Below, in pieces: positions 15,254-22,514 of a stretch of 27,917 bases of DNA. A program made the translations under genes and the position numbers. The stretch lies in the NCBI GenBank assembly GCA_900542085.1, contig UQMK01000028.1:1-27917 (forward strand). Reading direction: 5' to 3'. Source of the DNA: an uncultured Collinsella sp. GTDB taxonomy: Bacteria > Actinomycetota > Coriobacteriia > Coriobacteriales > Coriobacteriaceae. The notes under the pieces are model-generated. The model saw only the letters and a list, made by a program, of their open reading frames with translations, was not told the DNA's origin and did not search any database. Within the stretch, counting starts at the first letter, position 1. Every line of letters starts with the position of its first letter.

Positions 15254-15958
15254 CTAGCGTTCGTCCACGAGCTTGGCGACGAGGGCTTTGAGCTCGGCCA
15301 CCTCTCGCTCGAGTTCCTTGACGCGGCGGGCGTTTTCGGTGATGCCTTGACGGTTGAGCGCGGACTGCTCGGCGGCGTCGTCGGGCATGTACTCGCGGTG
15401 CTGCTTGGCGTCGAAGCTCTCCTCGAACACGCGGCAGCCGTTGCGCTTGATGATGCGTCCCGGCACGCCCACGACGGTGCAGTTGTCGGGCACGTCCTTG
15501 ACGACAACCGAGTTGCCGCCGATCTTGACGTTGTTGCCGATGCGAATGTTGCCGAGCACCTTGGCGCCCGTGCCCACGGTGACGTTGTTGCCCAGGGTGG
15601 GGTGGCGCTTGCCGGTCTCGTTGCCGGTGCCGCCGAGCGTAACGCCCTGGTAGAGCACGCAGTTGTCGCCCACGACGGTGGTTTCGCCGATGACGACGCC
15701 CATGGCGTGGTCGATAAAGAAATGCTTGCCGATTTGTGCGGCGGGATGAATCTCGACGCCGGTGATGTGGCGGGTGATTTGCGAGAGCACACGGGCGAGC
15801 GAGCGATGACCGTGCTCCCAGAGCCAGTGCTCGGGCACGTGGTTCCACTTGGCGTGCAGGCCAGGATAGGAAAGGAAGATGACCAGACCGCTTTGCGCGG
15901 CGGGGTCCTGCGCCTGGACGGTCTTGATGTCCTCGCGAATGGTATTGATAAAGCTCAC
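15254..15958 (-). CDS. cysE: Serine O-acetyltransferase, CysE
   Basis: A 234-residue enzyme that acetylates serine from acetyl-CoA, the first step of cysteine synthesis. A short helical N-terminal domain (about 1-70) is followed by the left-handed beta-helix of hexapeptide repeats (about 70-185): HPAAQIGKHFFIDHAMGVVI with catalytic Asp-His (D85-H86), GDNCVLYQGVTLGGT, and a KRHPTLGNNV loop. The C-terminal end forms a short heptad-like coil (VKELEREVAELKALVAKL). The length fits the short Gram-positive form. I chose the GTG at 15958 because AAGGGAGGG stands 6 bases before it; the frame remains open for 25 codons upstream but without conserved residues. No cysK is in the window. Confidence 0.94.
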   Translation of the reverse strand: MSFINTIREDIKTVQAQDPAAQSGLVIFLSYPGLHAKWNHVPEHWLWEHGHRSLARVLSQITRHITGVEIHPAAQIGKHFFIDHAMGVVIGETTVVGDNCVLYQGVTLGGTGNETGKRHPTLGNNVTVGTGAKVLGNIRIGNNVKIGGNSVVVKDVPDNCTVVGVPGRIIKRNGCRVFEESFDAKQHREYMPDDAAEQSALNRQGITENARRVKELEREVAELKALVAKLVDER

Positions 15959-15999
15959 CGGCCGCCCTCCCTTAGCGCCATGGCAATGCGATTCAATAA

Positions 16000-16005
16000 A
16001 GTATA
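16000..16005 (-). promoter_or_regulatory. Putative -10 of cysE
   Basis: Read on the minus strand this is TATACT, about 42 bases before the cysE start. No good -35 is present at 17 bases. An AGCGA-T-TCGCT dyad lies directly upstream at 16005-16015. Confidence 0.35.
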
Positions 16006-16104
16006 GCGATTCGCTAGGGATTAGGAAGAACAATCTTGGCGGCTTTGCACGACAGGTGTCAGTTATGCAAACTTACTGGTAATGAAGTAAGACTTTTGAG
16101 GGGT

Positions 16105-16135
16105 TTGGCCCGTGCTCGCATCGCAACCGTATACT
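16105..16135 (+). promoter_or_regulatory. Putative promoter of the DedA gene
   Basis: TATACT (16130-16135) is a strong -10; TTGGCC (16105-16110) is a poor -35 at 19 bases. A CTTACT/AGTAAG dyad lies at 16072-16091 just upstream. Confidence 0.4.
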
Positions 16136-16181
16136 GGTCAACTTGGACGTATCCGCGCCCACAACTGAGAGGTTTTACTTC

Positions 16182-16820
16182 ATGGGTTTCATCAATTTCA
16201 TTGCCGAGCTGCTTAAGGATCCGCGCACCGCGATCGCCAGTTGGATTGCCGCCGGCCCGCTTATGGCCTACGGCTGCGTGTTTCTGATCATCTTTATCGA
16301 GACGGGCGTGGTGTTCTTCCCGTTCCTTCCCGGCGATTCGCTGCTGTTTGCTTCGGGCTTCTTTGCCCACAACGGCGGCTTTAACATCGTGGCGCTTCTG
16401 GCCACCGCATGGGCCGCAGCCATCCTGGGCGATCAGTGCAACTTTATGATCGGTCACTTCTTTGGCCGCAAGATCATCGCCTCGGGCAAGGTGAAGGCCA
16501 TGACGCCCGAGCGCATTAAAAAGTCCGAGGACTTCTTGGACAAGTGGGGTCACCTGGCAATCTTCTTGGGTCGCTTCTTCCCGTTTATCCGCACCTTCGT
16601 GCCCTTTATCGCCGGCATGGGCGGCATGCACTGGCGCAACTTTGTCGTCTTTAACGTGCTGGGTGGCATTACCTGGTCGACGGTCTTTACGCTGCTGGGC
16701 TACTTCTTTGGCGGCATTCCCTTTGTGCAGGAGCACTTTGAGCTGCTGATTATCGGCATCGTCGCCGTATCGATTATCCCGACCGTGGTCGGCCTGGTTA
16801 AGGCTAAGCTGGGCAAATAG
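16182..16820 (+). CDS. DedA-family (SNARE-associated/VTT domain) membrane protein
   Basis: A 212-residue membrane protein of the DedA family, bacterial relatives of the VTT proteins, implicated in phospholipid carrier flipping and proton-coupled membrane homeostasis. Hydrophobic segments lie at about 18-45, 60-85, 135-160 and 185-205. The conserved features are FIETGVVFFPFLPGDSLLF (about 38-56), GDQCNFMIGHFFGRKI (about 86-101) and FLGRFFPFIRTFVPFIAGMGGM (about 127-148) with the functional arginines. GAGAGG lies 9 bases before the ATG at 16182; the frame is open 13 codons upstream without a better site. It is a single-gene unit with its own terminator. Confidence 0.93.
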   Translation: MGFINFIAELLKDPRTAIASWIAAGPLMAYGCVFLIIFIETGVVFFPFLPGDSLLFASGFFAHNGGFNIVALLATAWAAAILGDQCNFMIGHFFGRKIIASGKVKAMTPERIKKSEDFLDKWGHLAIFLGRFFPFIRTFVPFIAGMGGMHWRNFVVFNVLGGITWSTVFTLLGYFFGGIPFVQEHFELLIIGIVAVSIIPTVVGLVKAKLGK

Positions 16821-16857
16821 AGCGCCTAGCTCGAGCCAGCGCGCAAACCGTGCCGTT

Positions 16858-16892
16858 GAGGCCCGTCACCGTTTACGGTGGCGGGCCTCTTT
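16858..16892 (+). terminator. Intrinsic terminator of the DedA gene
   Basis: Arms 16858-16872 and 16875-16889 pair fully with one T-G wobble and only two loop bases; CTTTAG follows with a short T run. Confidence 0.85.
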
Positions 16893-16959
16893 AGTTTCGG
16901 TCAAATGAAAATACTTTACTTAGTTAAAGAAAAACGTTTTATCCGACGCGTGTGCGGAG

Positions 16960-16965
16960 TACAAT
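16960..16965 (+). promoter_or_regulatory. Putative -10 of ilvE
   Basis: TACAAT in the context GGAGTACAATCTCG, like the element before glmS. The region at the expected -35 is TTTTAT (16937-16942), at 17 bases. A start of transcription at about 16972 would leave a 147-base leader, or an almost leaderless frame at 16973. Confidence 0.45.
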
Positions 16966-16972
16966 CTCGTGC

Positions 16973-17122
16973 ATGCGAATCGACGTGCCATCGGCTTTGA
17001 TGCCGTTCGCGTGTCCCGTCCGGCTCTACGCTCCGGGCGTGCGACGTTGCGACGCGGTCGGCCTCGGTCCTTGCGTGCGAGTTCGCGAGTATGCAACTGT
17101 GTATGTAAGGAGCGACATATGA
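16973..17122 (+). CDS. Possible leaderless upstream frame overlapping the ilvE start
   Basis: An ATG at 16973, about 8 bases after the -10, opens a 49-codon frame whose TGA (17120-17122) overlaps the ilvE ATG as ATGA. The predicted peptide contains eight Val, three Leu and two Ile. If transcription starts at 16972-16973 it would be read as a leaderless message, and ribosome arrival at its end could couple to ilvE. No Shine-Dalgarno sequence can exist for it. It may equally be a chance frame in GC-rich DNA. Confidence 0.3.
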   Translation: MRIDVPSALMPFACPVRLYAPGVRRCDAVGLGPCVRVREYATVYVRSDI

Positions 17123-18171
17123 CTGTCGAGAAGAAGGATATCGATTGGGGTAGCCTCGGCTTTGGCTACATGAAGACCGATTACAGCTACGAGGCCCATT
17201 GGAAGGACGGCGAGTGGGACGAGGGCGGCCTGACCACCGACCACACCTTGCATGTCTCCGAGTGCGGCGGCATCTTCCATTACTGCCAGGAGGTCTTTGA
17301 GGGCCTGAAGGCCTACACCGCCGAGGACGGCAGCATCGTCTGCTTCCGTCCCGACATGAACGCCGAGCGCATGTATAACTCTGCCCAGCGCCTCGAGATG
17401 CCCCCGTTCCCCAAGGACAAGTTCGTTGAGGCCGTTAAGCAGGTCGTTTCTGCCAACGCCGCCTGGGTTCCGCCCTTCGGCTCCGGCGCGACTCTGTATG
17501 TCCGTCCGTTTATGATCGGCTCCGGTGACGTGATTGGCGTGGCTCCCGCTCCTGAGTACACGTTCCGTATTCTCGTGACTCCGGTCGGTCCGTACTTTAA
17601 GGGTGGCCTCAAGCCCGTCAAACTGCGCGTTTCCGAGTACGACCGCGCCGCACCGCACGGCACCGGCAATATCAAGGCCGGCCTGAACTACGCCATGTCC
17701 CTTAAGCCCACGATGGAGGCTCACCGCGAGGGCTATGCCGAGAACTTGTATCTCGACTCCGAGTCCCGCACCTATGTCGAGGAGACCGGTGGCGCGAACG
17801 TTCTGTTCGTGAAGGAGGACGGCACGCTCGTCGTTCCGCAGTCTCACACCGACTCCATCCTGCCCTCCATCACCCGTCGCTCGCTCGTTCAGGTCGCCGA
17901 GGACCTGGGCATGACCGTCGACCAGCGTCCCGTCGAGTGGGCCGAGGTCAAGGCCGGCACCTTTGTGGAGTGCGGCCTGTGCGGCACCGCTGCCGTCATC
18001 TCCCCGGTGGGCGAGATCGACAACAAGGTCTACGGTGCCGATGAGACCGTGACTTTCCCGGCTGGCTGCACCGAGATCGGCCCCGTGATGAAGAAGCTCC
18101 GCGAGACCCTGACTGGTATTCAGTCCGGTGCTGTCGAGGATAAGCACAACTGGGTTTACACCGTGGCGTAA
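17119..18171 (+). CDS. ilvE: Branched-chain amino acid aminotransferase, IlvE
   Basis: A 350-residue PLP enzyme of aminotransferase fold class IV that interconverts Leu, Ile and Val with their 2-oxo acids using glutamate. The length and layout are those of the BCAT2-type subgroup. GTGNIKAGLNYA (181-192) holds the Schiff-base lysine K186; the N-terminal QEVFEGLKAY (57-66), the YVRPFMIGSG stretch (127-136), VEETGGANVLFV and ECGLCGTAAVISPV are the other family blocks. TAAGGAG lies 6 bases before the ATG at 17119. The frame is open upstream through the leader, but that part has no conservation pattern and lies before the good ribosome site. No other ilv or leu gene is adjacent. Confidence 0.95.
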   Translation: MTVEKKDIDWGSLGFGYMKTDYSYEAHWKDGEWDEGGLTTDHTLHVSECGGIFHYCQEVFEGLKAYTAEDGSIVCFRPDMNAERMYNSAQRLEMPPFPKDKFVEAVKQVVSANAAWVPPFGSGATLYVRPFMIGSGDVIGVAPAPEYTFRILVTPVGPYFKGGLKPVKLRVSEYDRAAPHGTGNIKAGLNYAMSLKPTMEAHREGYAENLYLDSESRTYVEETGGANVLFVKEDGTLVVPQSHTDSILPSITRRSLVQVAEDLGMTVDQRPVEWAEVKAGTFVECGLCGTAAVISPVGEIDNKVYGADETVTFPAGCTEIGPVMKKLRETLTGIQSGAVEDKHNWVYTVA

Positions 18172-18199
18172 CCTGGCTTCGTAATTCCCATCAAGCCCT

Positions 18200-18328
18200 G
18201 ACCGAGGCGGACCGGCCTATCTCCCGGCGCGTCCTCGGACATGAAAGAACCTCCGCTGCGCACTACGTGCGGCGGAGGTTTTTTCGTCCTGTGGAATGCG
18301 CCGGGAGATAGGCCGGTCCGCCTCGGTC
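18200..18328. repeat. Perfect 31-bp inverted repeat enclosing the ilvE terminator
   Basis: Bases 18200-18230 and 18298-18328 are exact reverse complements; each begins or ends with the word GACCGAGGCGG. The 67 bases between them hold a complete intrinsic terminator. The palindrome lies 28 bases after the ilvE stop. Confidence 0.93.
18248..18284 (+). terminator. Intrinsic terminator of ilvE
   Basis: AACCTCCGC (18248-18256) pairs with GCGGAGGTT (18272-18280); an inner GCAC/GTGC stem stacks on it, and a six-T run ends at 18284. Confidence 0.9.
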
Positions 18329-18379
18329 GAGTGCTCTGCATTCCTTGCCAGGAGGTTACTGGGCTGTAGGGGAGATGGT

Positions 18380-18405
18380 GCGCGGCCTATTGGCCGCGCC
18401 TTTTA
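18380..18405 (+). terminator. Terminator-like hairpin in the ilvE-lemA gap
   Basis: GCGCGGCC (18380-18387) pairs with GGCCGCGC (18392-18399) across TATT, followed by CTTTTAT. No gene precedes it closely, so it may be a repeat-derived or second-line terminator. Confidence 0.6.
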
Positions 18406-18483
18406 TTTGGCTGTTAGGGCTTTGCCGTAGTTGCAGCCGAAGAGGGGACGTGCACGTTTTTTCGGTTGCCGCTCGCCTGGGGT

Positions 18484-18703
18484 GGGGCGGGGCGTGCATT
18501 TTTGGGAGTTTTCAGCAGTCGAGGGTGCCTGCATACTGGTTTTTGGACAAAAGTCAGGCGCCATGAGCCACATCCTGTAAAAAAATGAGCGATCTCTGAG
18601 GCGCTGAGGGCTCAGAATCAGGGTTTTCAACGCGGTTCTGTGGGCACGTTCCTGCCCTGTGGGTTCCGGGATGCTGAAAACTCCAAAATTTGCACGCCGC
18701 CCC
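18484..18703. repeat. 220-bp element with imperfect inverted ends
   Basis: The ends 18484-18517 and 18672-18703 are inverted copies that differ by small gaps; the inner parts AGTTTTCAGCA and TGCTGAAAACT are exact. The interior has further self-pairing, for example GCCTG (18527) with CAGGC (18565) and CTGAG (18597) with CTCAG (18613). No believable coding frame is present. The gene-free stretch 18172-18799 thus holds this element, a 31-bp palindrome and three hairpins. Confidence 0.65.
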
Positions 18704-18720
18704 TGGGGGTACCTTCGGGC

Positions 18721-18764
18721 AAAAAGCAACCGCCCCGTCGAAGTATGCATTCGACGGGGCGGTT
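18721..18764 (-). terminator. Intrinsic terminator of lemA (minus strand)
   Basis: AACCGCCCCGTCGAA (18728-18742) pairs perfectly with 18750-18764. On the minus strand the stem is followed by GCTTTTTG, so it ends the lemA transcript 36 bases after the stop codon. Confidence 0.88.
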
Positions 18765-18799
18765 TATGCAAAAACGGTTGTGGATGCGTCAACGGCTCA

Positions 18800-19351
18800 C
18801 TAGAACTTGACGGTTGGTGCCTGGCGGGCGGCCTCGGCGGCCTCGAAGCCCTGGCGCTCCTTAAACTGGAAGATGCCGGCAAAGATAACAGCCGGGAACG
18901 TCTGGATGGCGTTGTTGTAGCTGAGCACGCAATCGTTGTAGCTCTGGCGCGCGTAGCTCACCTTGTTTTCGGTGTCCTCGAGCGTGGACTGGAGCTGCGT
19001 AAAGTTGGTGTTCGCCTTAAGGTCGGGGTAGGCCTCGGCGACGGCAAAGAGCTGGCGCAGCGCACCGGTCAGCACGTTGTCGGCTTCCATCTTGGCCTCG
19101 GGGGTGGTGGCGCTCACGGCGGCGTTGCGCGCGTTGACCACGGCGGCGAGCGTGTCCTGCTCGTGTTTTGCGTAGCCCTTGACGGTCTCGACCAAGTTGG
19201 GGATCAGGTCGTTGCGGCGCTGCAGCTGCGTGTCGATGTTCTGCCAGGCGTTATCGATGCGATTGCGCTTGGTGACCATGTTGTTGTAGATGCCGGCGAT
19301 GGCACAGGCGATCACAACGAGAACAACGATACCGATGATGACGGGAAGCAT
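18800..19351 (-). CDS. lemA: LemA family protein
   Basis: A 183-residue protein with an N-terminal transmembrane helix (about 2-22, LPVIIGIVVLVVIACAIAGIYN) and a long helical domain. The block NRIDNAWQNIDTQLQRRNDLIPNLV (about 30-54) and the end region SYARQSYNDCVLSYNNAIQTFP (about 132-153) are LemA signatures. The family is widespread and membrane anchored with the helical part likely outside; its function is poorly understood. GGAGA lies just before the ATG at 19351; the longer open frame upstream is not supported. It is divergent from the TetR gene and has a strong terminator. No HtpX-type protease is adjacent, unlike in several other bacteria. Confidence 0.93.
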   Translation of the reverse strand: MLPVIIGIVVLVVIACAIAGIYNNMVTKRNRIDNAWQNIDTQLQRRNDLIPNLVETVKGYAKHEQDTLAAVVNARNAAVSATTPEAKMEADNVLTGALRQLFAVAEAYPDLKANTNFTQLQSTLEDTENKVSYARQSYNDCVLSYNNAIQTFPAVIFAGIFQFKERQGFEAAEAARQAPTVKF

Positions 19352-19398
19352 GATGTCTCCGTTTCGAATGGCAGCGGCGTTTTGCGCCGGCCGTTGTT

Positions 19399-19420
19399 GG
19401 TATAACGTATCCAGTATACC
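19399..19420 (-). promoter_or_regulatory. Putative lemA promoter region with small dyad
   Basis: On the minus strand TATACT (19413-19418) is a good -10, about 62 bases before the start codon. GGTATA (19399-19404) and TATACC (19415-19420) form a dyad that overlaps it. The -35 is weak. Confidence 0.4.
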
Positions 19421-19562
19421 CGCAACCTTTGGCGGTGCCGAACTTTCCGGTAAGCGTTGTGTTTCAACCAGGGAGGGGGCGCCAATATCGAACGGGCGGT
19501 ACAGGTGTAAGATATGCGACAAATTAAGGAATGCTGTCTACGCCTTGAGGATGGCGATACGG

Positions 19563-20147
19563 ATGGACCTTCGCATCAAGAAAACCTATCGTGCCCTGTT
19601 CGATGCCTTTACCGAGCTCTTGGAAGAGCATCGGTTTGAGGATTTGACGGTCGCCATGCTTTGCGACCGGGCCATGATTCGCCGCACGACGTTCTATAAG
19701 CACTTTCGCGATAAAAACGATTACTTCGCCTTTTATATCGATGAGCTCATGTCTGGCTTGCCGCAAAAACAGCCCGATGAGGCCGGTGCAGTGTCTGCCG
19801 AGGACGTGCGCGCGCTTCGACACGCGATTTTGGACGATGCCATGGATTTGATCCTGGCGCACGAGCAGCTCATGGATAACATTTTGGCAAGCAGCATGTC
19901 GGGCATGCTGACCGGCATGATTTGCGACCGCATTGCGCGTTCCATCCGTGAGCGTGTGATGAGCTCGCTTGCCGAAGACGCCCTGGCGCCCGTTTCACTC
20001 GAGACGACATCGGAGTTTATCGCCGGTGGCATTATTCGATTGTTCACAAACTGGTGGGAATCGGGCCACGCTCTTGAGCGTCGACCCGAGATAGCCGACG
20101 TGGTCGATGCGCTGTTTGAGCGCACCATGACGCCGGTGCATCACTAG
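19563..20147 (+). CDS. TetR-family transcriptional regulator
   Basis: A 194-residue regulator. The N-terminal helix-turn-helix (about 5-50) is clear: IKKTYRALFDAFTELLEEH, then FEDLTVAMLCDRAMIRRTTFYKHFRDK. The remaining helical part (about 60-190) resembles the C-terminal domain of the DhaS/TetR-C_7-type members that act as regulators of small operons. ATG 19563 has TTGAGG 12 bases upstream; ATG 19551 is in frame but abuts that site, so the start is uncertain by four codons. Neighbours are the divergent LemA gene and a tRNA gene only 3 bases downstream, so no target is indicated by context. Confidence 0.9.
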   Translation: MDLRIKKTYRALFDAFTELLEEHRFEDLTVAMLCDRAMIRRTTFYKHFRDKNDYFAFYIDELMSGLPQKQPDEAGAVSAEDVRALRHAILDDAMDLILAHEQLMDNILASSMSGMLTGMICDRIARSIRERVMSSLAEDALAPVSLETTSEFIAGGIIRLFTNWWESGHALERRPEIADVVDALFERTMTPVHH

Positions 20148-20150
20148 AAG

Positions 20151-20240
20151 TGGCGGAGAGAGGGGGATTCGAACCCCCGGAACGCTCTCGCGCTCAACGG
20201 TTTTCAAGACCGCCGCATTCAACCGCTCTGCCATCTCTCC
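20151..20240 (-). tRNA. tRNA-Ser (anticodon UGA)
   Basis: On the minus strand the gene starts at 20240 with GGAGAGA, pairing with TCTCTCC (20155-20161). The anticodon stem-loop GGTCTTGAAAACC carries TGA, reading UCA and related serine codons. A long variable arm (GAGCGCGAGAGCGTTC region) is typical of class II serine tRNA, and the T arm has GGTTCGAATCC. The 3' CCA is encoded at 20151-20153. A TATCAT -10 may lie at 20251-20256. Confidence 0.97.
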
Positions 20241-20291
20241 GTGAGTCGTAATGATAGCATCGTTTTGAATTTGCAACAGGGAAGGCGAACG

Positions 20292-22073
20292 ATGACGAGC
20301 ACCGAAATCGACGAGAAGTTCATGCGCGAGGCGCTGGCCGAGGCGCGCGCCGCTGCTGCGGAGGGCGAGGTACCGATTGGTGCCGTGGTGGTGCGCGCGG
20401 GCGAGATTGTCGCGCGGGCGCATAATCGTCGCGAGCTCGACCAGGACCCTTCGGCGCATGCAGAGTTCGCGGCCCTGTGCGCTGCCGCTTGGTCGCTCGG
20501 TCGCTGGCGCCTTTCCGATTGCACGGTCTATGTAACGCTCGAGCCTTGCTGCATGTGTGCGGGGCTTATGGTCAACGCGCGCGTGGGGCGCTGCGTGTAT
20601 GGCGCGGCTGATGCCAAGGCGGGCGCGCTGGGTTCGCTATATGACCTGAATGCCGATTCGCGCCTGAACCATCGGTTTAATGTAACCGCCGGCGTGCTGG
20701 CGGATGAGTGTCGTGAGGTGTTGAGCGGCTATTTTGCTGGTCTGCGTGGTGTCGACGGCATCGGTTGCGGTTGCGGTTTGAACCTTGAGGCGCATGCGGC
20801 TCACGCCGAGGCGCTCGCGGGTGTTGGAGATCTCGCCGACGAGACGGTCGACTTTGGCCCCGTGCAGCGGCGGCCCCGCCGTGTGCTGCTGGCGATCGAC
20901 TCCTTCAAGGGCAGCGTGTCGAGTGCGCAGGCGGAGGAGGCCGTTGCCGAAGGCGTGCGCCGTGTGTGGCCCGATGCCGAGCTGCACGCATTGCCGCTGG
21001 CGGACGGTGGCGAGGGAACGCTCGACGCCATCGCCGCACGCGCCGGCGTGCTCTCGACCTGTGAGGTTGCAGGCCCCTTGGGCGATCGCGTGTCTGCCCG
21101 GATGCTGGTGGACGGCGAGCACGAGTCGGCTGTAATTGAGATGGCCGAAGCGGCGGGTATTGGGTATTCACCCTGCACGGAATCGGCGGCGCTTGCGGCT
21201 TCGACCTATGGCGTGGGCCAGCTGATGCTTCGTGCGGTTCGCGCGGGTGCAAAGACTATCTATATTGGCTTGGGCGGCAGCGCCACCAACGACGGTGGCG
21301 CCGGCATGCTGCAGGCGCTGGGCGCCCACCTTGTCGATGAGTGTGACTGCAATATCGCCCCCGGTCTCACAGGCCTTGAACACGTGGCGAGTATCGATTT
21401 GACACCGGCGCTTGGGGCGCTGAATGGCGCGCACGTCGTGGTGCTTTCCGATGTCGAGAATCCGCTCGTGGGGCGCCGCGGTGCACTAGCGGTGTTCGGT
21501 GGGCAGAAGGGCCTGCCGGCGGGGGATGCCGAGGCGCTGAGCAGGTACGATGGCTGGATGGTCGGCTATGGTCGCCTGCTTGATGCGGCGATTGCCGGGG
21601 TGCGAGCTCAGGGGTTGTTGCGTGCGCCCGAGGGCGCACGGACATTTGGCTCGGTGCTCGGTGTGCCTGGTGCCGGTGCCGCGGGCGGTCTGGGTGCCGC
21701 GCTACTGGCGCTCGGGGCTGAGCTGCGTTCGGGCGTAGAGACGGTGCTCGATCTGATTGGGTTTGACGAGCGCGTGTGCAATGTCGACCTGGTCATAACG
21801 GGCGAGGGCAATATGGACGAGCAGTCCGCCGCCGGTAAGGCACCGGTGGGCGTGGCCCGTCGCGCGAAGCGATATGGCAAGCCGGTGGTCGCCGTCGTGG
21901 GCGGTCGTGCCGACAACCTGGATGCGGTGTATGAGCGGGGTATTGACTTGGTTTTGTTGGTTTGTCGCAGACCCATGCCCCTTGACCAAGCGCTCGACCC
22001 CCAGGAAGCCATAGCCAACCTCATCTGCGCCGGTGAAGCCGCCGCTCGATCCTACGACCTTGGCCGCATCTAA
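20292..22073 (+). CDS. TadA tRNA adenosine deaminase fused to glycerate kinase
   Basis: One uninterrupted 593-residue frame with two enzymes. Residues about 5-152 are tRNA-specific adenosine deaminase (TadA), which makes wobble inosine in tRNA-Arg(ACG): HAE at 57-59 (zinc ligand H57, catalytic E59), PCCMC at 85-89 (zinc ligands C86, C89), PIGAVVV at 28-34 and a SLYDLNADSRLNHR block. After a linker (about 153-195) comes a full glycerate kinase of the GlxK/GarK family (about 196-590): LAIDSFKGSVSSAQAEEAV, LADGGEGTLDA (236-246), GGSATNDGGAGML (328-340) and GEGNMDEQSAAGKAP (504-518). It phosphorylates D-glycerate with ATP. Each domain normally is a separate protein. GGGAAGG precedes the ATG at 20292. 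No frame break or internal start signal is evident at the junction. Confidence 0.9.
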   Translation: MTSTEIDEKFMREALAEARAAAAEGEVPIGAVVVRAGEIVARAHNRRELDQDPSAHAEFAALCAAAWSLGRWRLSDCTVYVTLEPCCMCAGLMVNARVGRCVYGAADAKAGALGSLYDLNADSRLNHRFNVTAGVLADECREVLSGYFAGLRGVDGIGCGCGLNLEAHAAHAEALAGVGDLADETVDFGPVQRRPRRVLLAIDSFKGSVSSAQAEEAVAEGVRRVWPDAELHALPLADGGEGTLDAIAARAGVLSTCEVAGPLGDRVSARMLVDGEHESAVIEMAEAAGIGYSPCTESAALAASTYGVGQLMLRAVRAGAKTIYIGLGGSATNDGGAGMLQALGAHLVDECDCNIAPGLTGLEHVASIDLTPALGALNGAHVVVLSDVENPLVGRRGALAVFGGQKGLPAGDAEALSRYDGWMVGYGRLLDAAIAGVRAQGLLRAPEGARTFGSVLGVPGAGAAGGLGAALLALGAELRSGVETVLDLIGFDERVCNVDLVITGEGNMDEQSAAGKAPVGVARRAKRYGKPVVAVVGGRADNLDAVYERGIDLVLLVCRRPMPLDQALDPQEAIANLICAGEAAARSYDLGRI

Positions 22074-22083
22074 AACCCATCCC

Positions 22084-22162
22084 CTCGATAAGTTGCGGTG
22101 AAATACGGAGTGTTTTTGCCTTTAAGGTGCCAATTCAGTCCGTATTCCACCGCAACATCGAG
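22084..22162. repeat. Palindromic repeat after the tadA-glycerate kinase gene
   Basis: CTCGAT...GTTGCGGTGAAATACGGA (from 22084) is mirrored by TCCGTATTCCACCGCAACATCGAG ending at 22162, with small bulges and a central loop of about 29 bases. It starts 11 bases after the stop codon. Confidence 0.85.
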
Positions 22163-22210
22163 AATGGCCAGCCGAGGCTGGTCGACATGGGTCTCGAGTC
22201 GGACCGTTTG

Positions 22211-22368
22211 CCACGAAATACGGCCATCTACTACGTTTAACCGAGCTACCTCGACCATTCCGGTTTTTATGAAATTAAAACTGCAGGTAGACGGCTTGCC
22301 GATTTTCGAAAAGGCCGGCTATGGTCGACCTCTGTGACCAAAACGTAGTAGATAGGCCCTTTTCGTGG
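22211..22368. repeat. 158-bp nested palindrome
   Basis: Outer arms 22211-22238 and 22341-22368 match through CCACGAAA/TTTCGTGG, GGCC and ATCTACTACGTTT/AAACGTAGTAGAT with small bulges. Inner arms TCGACCAT (22250) and ATGGTCGA (22321) continue the pairing. No coding potential. Confidence 0.85.
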
Positions 22369-22388
22369 CGCAGCACCAGATCAGTCTA

Positions 22389-22470
22389 TTTGGGACAGGG
22401 CTTTCTTGACTACTTTCGCCACCCTGATGCCCCACCAGTCAAAAAGTAGTCAAAAAAGCCCCGTCCCAAA
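22389..22470. repeat. Palindromic repeat with TTTGGGAC ends
   Basis: TTTGGGACAGGGCTTTCTTG starting at 22389 is mirrored by the sequence ending in GCCCCGTCCCAAA at 22470; a TTGACTACTTT/AAAGTAGTCAA stem is perfect. About 20 loop bases. The last of three palindromes in 22074-22475. Confidence 0.88.
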
Positions 22471-22479
22471 CTAGCTATC

Positions 22480-22508
22480 TTGCCGTGGCGAGCGGGAGCG
22501 GGTAAGAT
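22480..22508 (+). promoter_or_regulatory. Promoter of the SRP RNA gene
   Basis: TTGCCG (22480-22485) and TAAGAT (22503-22508) are 17 bases apart, predicting a start near 22515. Confidence 0.75.
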
Positions 22509-22514
22509 ATATCG

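Noticed and set aside
16972..17118. T-box riboswitch in the ilvE leader
   Set aside because: No T-box motif, specifier loop or terminator/antiterminator pair is visible in the 147-base leader.
18345..18566. Short plus-strand frame in the ilvE-lemA gap
   Set aside because: It runs through a terminator hairpin and one end of the inverted element; no ribosome site and no recognisable composition of a protein.
20241..20291. Longer start for the TadA-glycerate kinase protein at 20241
   Set aside because: It would begin against the tRNA gene without a ribosome site; the ATG at 20292 follows GGGAAGG and matches TadA family length.
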